DNA of 21,054 bases. Source: Phallusia fumigata. Taxonomy: Eukaryota > Chordata > Ascidiacea > Phlebobranchia > Ascidiidae. Every line of letters begins with the position of its first letter. Positions within the stretch are counted from its first letter, which is position 1. The stretch lies in NCBI GenBank assembly GCA_008931825.1, contig QXVZ01021503.1, positions 1-21,054 on the forward strand, in the 5' to 3' direction. Under the pieces are notes generated by a model. It saw nothing but the letters and a program-made list of their open reading frames with translations, did not search any database and had not been told where the DNA came from. Made by a program: the position numbers and the translations under genes. Below are positions 20,801-21,054 of this stretch, piece by piece.

Positions 20801-20830
20801 CGGTTAATACGAAGTCTTACAACCACGTGA
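11783..20830 (+). CDS. CENPI: CENP-I (Mis6 family) inner kinetochore protein, 18 coding exons
   Basis: CENP-I is a subunit of the constitutive centromere-associated network. It works with CENP-H, CENP-K and CENP-M at centromeric chromatin and supports kinetochore assembly and CENP-A maintenance. The exons are at 11783-11883, 12280-12356, 12982-13094, 13227-13389, 14395-14482, 14652-14802, 14864-15001, 15470-15617, 15992-16106, 16870-16952, 17136-17203, 17436-17554, 17992-18145, 18823-18946, 19358-19438, 19768-19923, 20502-20580 and 20741-20830. All introns are GT-AG and all phases join except for one missing base in exon 14. The product is about 682 residues, against about 750 for human CENP-I as I recall it; the difference is mostly the N-terminal tail. 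Similarity to the human protein runs almost end to end, for example CPIVCHLLFLLT, RISRLLTLQKKIGSQP and VYFKCSVIEIL. The start ATG has A at -3 and G at +4, with an in-frame TGA at 11762-11764. Exons were assigned by reading, without a search. Confidence 0.93.
12280..12356 (+). CDS. CENPI: CENPI exon 2 (residues 34-60)
   Basis: Follows acceptor ttttcaag and ends before gtaagt. It encodes ITTGETGLSAPQITSLCKIA and then TSGRF. This lines up without gaps with the human segment around GLASEEIDILLNIALSGKF as I remember it. Codons are split at both ends and rejoin correctly. Confidence 0.88.
12416..12859. mobile_element. Non-autonomous hAT-like element, copy 2, in CENPI intron 2
   Basis: Begins CAGGGCTTTCCAAACTGGGG and ends AGAAGCCCAG, giving imperfect terminal inverted repeats typical of hAT elements. 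The flanking octamers CCACAAGC (12408-12415) and CCATAAGG (12860-12867) match at 6 of 8 positions, consistent with an old 8-bp target duplication. The interior resembles copy 1 at 520-1019. There is no open transposase frame. Confidence 0.65.
12982..13094 (+). CDS. CENPI: CENPI exon 3 (residues 60-97)
   Basis: Follows acceptor tttgcag and ends AAG before gtagtc. It encodes the segment SVVSGQIIRSLIPREN followed by VPEEAALLVLSKLC, matching the human stretch with ILKCMIP and VSWLC. From 13027 onward the exon lies inside the duplicated 681-bp block, so a partial second copy appears at 13709-13776. Confidence 0.9.
13027..13707. repeat. 681-bp direct duplication, first copy (assembly overlap)
   Basis: Runs from within CENPI exon 3 through exon 4 and most of intron 4, and stops at the base before the single N at 13708. 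It recurs at a fixed offset of 682 at 13709-14389. The only difference I find is T at 13070 against C at 13752, a synonymous leucine change. The unique sequence continues from 14390. Confidence 0.95.
13227..13389 (+). CDS. CENPI: CENPI exon 4 (residues 98-152)
   Basis: Follows acceptor atgtag and ends TCT GAT G before gtaaga. It encodes LLLRWLVLVFDLIA, then LYCVIFHFIESELL and CPIVCHLLFLLTRK. This is the best conserved part of the protein and matches human FYRWLVAMFDFI, then CPYVCHLLYLLTKK. It is helical and HEAT-like in character. An identical copy sits at 13909-14071; I treat the pair as one exon duplicated by assembly. Confidence 0.95.
13708..13708. other. Single N, assembly join
   Basis: One unresolved base placed exactly between the end of the first and the start of the second copy of a 681-bp sequence. 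This is the expected mark of two overlapping contigs laid end to end with a minimal gap. Confidence 0.95.
13709..14389. repeat. 681-bp direct duplication, second copy (assembly overlap)
   Basis: Second copy of 13027-13707. It repeats the 3' part of CENPI exon 3 at 13709-13776 and exon 4 at 13909-14071. The second partial exon 3 has no acceptor in front of it, because the copy begins mid-exon, so it cannot be a functional tandem exon pair. Read it as the same locus sequenced twice, possibly from the other haplotype. Confidence 0.93.
14395..14482 (+). CDS. CENPI: CENPI exon 5 (residues 152-181)
   Basis: Follows acceptor cttgtag and ends TAC AA before gtatgt. It encodes RISRLLTLQKKIGSQPYLCG and then LLTVY, which matches human VRKLLDLQAKMGMQPHLQAL. 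The intron before it reads as 1005 bp in this window but is about 323 bp once the assembly duplication is collapsed. Confidence 0.93.
14652..14802 (+). CDS. CENPI: CENPI exon 6 (residues 181-231)
   Basis: Follows acceptor ttttag and ends GTT AAG before gtgtgt. It encodes MYQPSLISMS, then VFFKNTDKPWNDIIQNVQQK. This matches human APALISVS, then IYFKNSENLW. The split lysine codon rejoins as AA plus G. Confidence 0.92.
14864..15001 (+). CDS. CENPI: CENPI exon 7 (residues 232-277)
   Basis: Follows acceptor ttttccag after a short 61-bp intron and ends CAA GAA before gtaagt. It encodes LPKKLTDQLITAPKCSMVHE and ends HSIKSFQE. Both ends are in phase 0. Conservation is weaker here, but the tail corresponds to human LEQLQSFPQ, and the open frame and splice sites are clean. 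Confidence 0.85.
15470..15617 (+). CDS. CENPI: CENPI exon 8 (residues 278-327)
   Basis: Follows acceptor tgattag and ends ACT G before gtaaat. It encodes VLDNFSQLDL, then LLSSTTLQHIIAVTSDR and IRLSFWFNHCL. It fits human LLLHYINCVRDEPVLLRFYYWL in order and spacing. Confidence 0.9.
15650..15732. repeat. 83-bp near-perfect palindrome in CENPI intron 8
   Basis: The outer arms at 15650-15676 and 15706-15732 pair at 25 of 27 positions (AATATTTTTTATTCC, then GATTTAACTAAA against AATTTAGCTAAA). The inner 29 bases continue the symmetry at 10 of 14 pairs around centre 15691. A partial repeat of the inner half (GGAATGCCATTCTGATATAG) follows at 15743-15762. It looks like a foldback or solo-terminus transposon relic. 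In the transcript it would form a long hairpin. Confidence 0.8.
15992..16106 (+). CDS. CENPI: CENPI exon 9 (residues 327-365)
   Basis: Follows acceptor tgtttcag and ends TTC AG before gtaagc. It encodes KTLLKTLLCFSDLTQECLPA and then CESFLF. This corresponds to human FLDTIIRAECFLQEGF followed by CEAFLY. Confidence 0.9.
16136..16611. mobile_element. hAT-like MITE with target duplication in CENPI intron 9
   Basis: The left end GGGATGGGCATTTTAGAAT and the reverse complement of the right end, TAGGGATGGGCAATTCAGAAT, share a GGGATGGGCA terminus. The 9-mer TTGCAACTT is exactly repeated outside both ends, at 16127-16135 and 16612-16620, which I read as an 8-9 bp target duplication. The element is about 476 bp and makes up most of intron 9. 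It carries no transposase frame. Confidence 0.82.
16870..16952 (+). CDS. CENPI: CENPI exon 10 (residues 365-393)
   Basis: Follows acceptor cattgcag and ends ATG A before gtaagt. It encodes YLCIWNGFDYRASILKLITK and then IRILPYM. This aligns with human LPLWDGLCCRSQFLQLVSWI. Both borders split codons that rejoin correctly. Confidence 0.9.
17136..17203 (+). CDS. CENPI: CENPI exon 11 (residues 393-415)
   Basis: Follows acceptor tgtttcag and ends TTC AAG before gtaatc. It encodes LYSMVLNPLYKLYTFSTHVY and then FK. Human CENP-I has LFDHLAQLFFTSTIYFK at this point. It is the shortest exon of the gene. Confidence 0.9.
17436..17554 (+). CDS. CENPI: CENPI exon 12 (residues 416-455)
   Basis: Follows acceptor ttttccag and ends GCA AG before gttggt, a weaker donor than its neighbours. 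It encodes CSVIEILTDLLRNYLSIELP and then a lysine- and glutamine-rich stretch. Human CENP-I reads CSVLQSLKELLQNWLLWL here. Confidence 0.92.
17992..18145 (+). CDS. CENPI: CENPI exon 13 (residues 455-506)
   Basis: Follows acceptor tattgcag and ends AAA ACG before gtaatt. It encodes ETIHHLIQFIDDLCVEGM, then SHVLHFYFIQFYKT. Human CENP-I has VSKLIHYVGWLSTTAM, then FLLHFILDFYEKV, in the same order. Confidence 0.92.
18262..18735. mobile_element. hAT-like remnants in CENPI intron 13
   Basis: CAGATGTCGGCAATCC at 18262 and CAGTGGCAAACTATGGTCC near 18501, followed by GAGGCCACATG, resemble hAT termini of the CAGxGGTxxGCAAAC type. A TTTGCCAGC near 18730 could be the matching right end. I could not define target duplications, so the boundaries and the number of elements are uncertain. 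No coding capacity is seen. Confidence 0.35.
18823..18946 (+). CDS. CENPI: CENPI exon 14 (residues 507-548), frame broken by one missing base
   Basis: Follows acceptor tttttag and ends ATG AA before gtaagc. The first part reads VSRIYTDHGRPILSLPSKAF in phase with exon 13. The last part, LFCLEPSFISSLCGILM, is in phase with exon 15. The two are in different frames, because the exon is 124 bp where phase requires 125. The switch lies near the A run at 18887-18891 (GAAAAACC). With one base added, the exon aligns without gaps to 45 residues of human CENP-I as I recall it, which makes a sequencing or assembly error in a homopolymer the simplest cause. A true disabling allele is possible. Confidence 0.85.
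18972..19269. mobile_element. Possible hAT-like MITE in CENPI intron 14
   Basis: Starts CAGTGGTTGGCCCAAG and ends TTTGGGTTTCTGACCCCTG, whose reverse complement begins CAGGGGTCAGAAACCC, a common hAT terminus. The terminal match is only partial and the flanking octamers do not agree, so this is an old or composite relic at best. It also contains GCAACCCCTCG, which resembles the reverse of GCGAGGGGTTGC in the intron 2 element. Confidence 0.4.
19358..19438 (+). CDS. CENPI: CENPI exon 15 (residues 548-575)
   Basis: Follows acceptor ttttgcag and ends AAC CA before gtaagt. It encodes a polar, charged helix: YKDSTMQMKQNELLDSSHKD and then QVKLLN. Human CENP-I has a similarly polar stretch (RKNLTAAKKNELV) here. 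Confidence 0.85.
19768..19923 (+). CDS. CENPI: CENPI exon 16 (residues 575-627)
   Basis: Follows acceptor tttggcag and ends GAC AG before gttagg. It encodes YLVDTFYTLWRRRAFHP, then a serine- and aspartate-rich segment (SSQQELSDSDVFNPKRMF). The first part matches human YLTSMVGCLWTSKPF. The acidic serine-rich insert could be a phosphorylation target, but that is only inference. Confidence 0.88.
20079..20407 (+). mobile_element. tRNA-derived SINE, copy 2, in CENPI intron 16
   Basis: The most complete copy. It has a tRNA-Ser-like head with A box TGGCCGAGTGG (20089-20099) and B box GGTTCTAATCC (20133-20143), then a unique body and an ACAAACAAG tail. It lies in the same sense as CENPI. Its body contains the single N at 20271 with a 46-bp duplication, so its true length is about 47 bp shorter than shown. 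It resembles the composite Ciona SINE family I remember, but I could not check the name. Confidence 0.87.
20225..20317. repeat. 46-bp duplication around a single N (20271), assembly overlap
   Basis: 20225-20270 and 20272-20317 are identical and are separated only by the N at 20271. This is the same arrangement as at 13708 and is best read as an uncollapsed contig overlap inside the SINE. It is not a tandem repeat of the element. Confidence 0.92.
20502..20580 (+). CDS. CENPI: CENPI exon 17 (residues 627-653)
   Basis: Follows acceptor gttttcag and ends GGA GAG before gtctgt. It encodes HPAFVAHAKNLLALLQRDGK and then EAINGE. Human CENP-I has HPSFLSYAVSFLLQE at the same place. Confidence 0.9.
20741..20830 (+). 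CDS. CENPI: CENPI exon 18 (residues 654-682, stop)
   Basis: Follows acceptor ccgcgcag and ends with TGA at 20828-20830. It encodes FIYEECYKEYLESQSLSEIP, then RLIRSLTTT. The end corresponds to the human C-terminal segment with YLDYLFSQGLQGLKLFIRS. A SINE begins about 20 bp after the stop. Confidence 0.88.
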   Translation, partial: FIYEECYKEYLESQSLSEIPRLIRSLTTT

Positions 20831-20850
20831 CTCAACTGAATGACGTAACC

Positions 20851-21054
20851 GCACCTACGTGGCTCATTGGCCTGTCTGGCTCTTGCCTTGTGTTCGAAAG
20901 GTTGTGGGTTCTAATCCCGTATTGGTCGCTTGTGTTATCTTGACGAACAACGCAGGCGGCGTATTGCTCGAACCCAGCGAAACCCGTTGGGTTGACCCAA
21001 AATTAAACGCGTCAAATTTGACGTTGTAAGCAGCACATGCGACCCTCTGCAAAA
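20851..21054 (+). mobile_element. tRNA-derived SINE, copy 3, just downstream of the CENPI stop codon, cut by the window end
   Basis: A-box-like TGGCTCATTGG (20860-20870), B box GGTTCTAATCC (20907-20917), and body segment GTTGGGTTGACCCAAAATT match the other two copies. It starts about 20 bp after the CENPI TGA, so the gene's 3' untranslated region is mostly SINE if it extends past that point. An ATTAAA hexamer at 21002-21007 could serve as a poly(A) signal. No AATAAA occurs between the stop codon and the window end. Confidence 0.8.

Noticed and set aside
20864-21052. Minus-strand frame containing GLEPTTFRTQ
   Set aside because: It is the reverse translation of the SINE's tRNA-like head, a common spurious peptide. 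The same holds for the frame at 6040-6288.
1-21054. CRISPR array, rRNA genes, prokaryotic operons
   Set aside because: No regularly spaced repeats or rRNA-like sequence seen. The gene is spliced and clearly animal.

Overview
The window is AT-rich animal genomic DNA with one large intron-rich gene on the + strand and a gene-poor left half. I judge it to be a tunicate, most likely Ciona. The protein matches vertebrate CENP-I along its length, introns are mostly a few hundred bases with GT-AG borders, and there is a tRNA-derived SINE family of a kind I associate with Ciona. Species is an inference.

Layout. Positions 1-11700 hold no gene I can recognise. They contain an old hAT-like repeat (about 520-1019) split by a small inverted-repeat element (647-781), a cluster of CRE/ATF half-sites (4262-4449), a tRNA-derived SINE (6142-6402), an overlapping pair of unrecognised open frames (7173-7676), a CRE plus TATA arrangement (9007-9032), a minus-strand tRNA-like SINE head (10315-10373), and a non-autonomous hAT element with perfect 8-bp target duplications (10673-10974).

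Positions 11783-20830 encode CENP-I (Mis6 family), a subunit of the inner-kinetochore CENP-H/I/K module. I resolve 18 coding exons that join in phase into about 682 residues, provided one missing base in exon 14 is allowed for. Introns carry further transposon remnants: a hAT-like copy in intron 2, an 83-bp palindrome in intron 8, a 476-bp hAT-like element with target duplication in intron 9, hAT-like remnants in introns 13 and 14, and a SINE in intron 16. Another SINE copy starts about 20 bp after the stop codon and runs to the window end.

Two single-N positions (13708 and 20271) each sit between two copies of the same sequence: 681 bp at the first, with one mismatch, and 46 bp at the second. 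Both look like uncollapsed contig overlaps, so the second copies of part of exon 3 and of exon 4 should not be read as real exons. I found no evidence of a novel multi-gene system. The main points of interest are the assembly artefacts, the exon 14 frame break, and the dated, nested transposon insertions.
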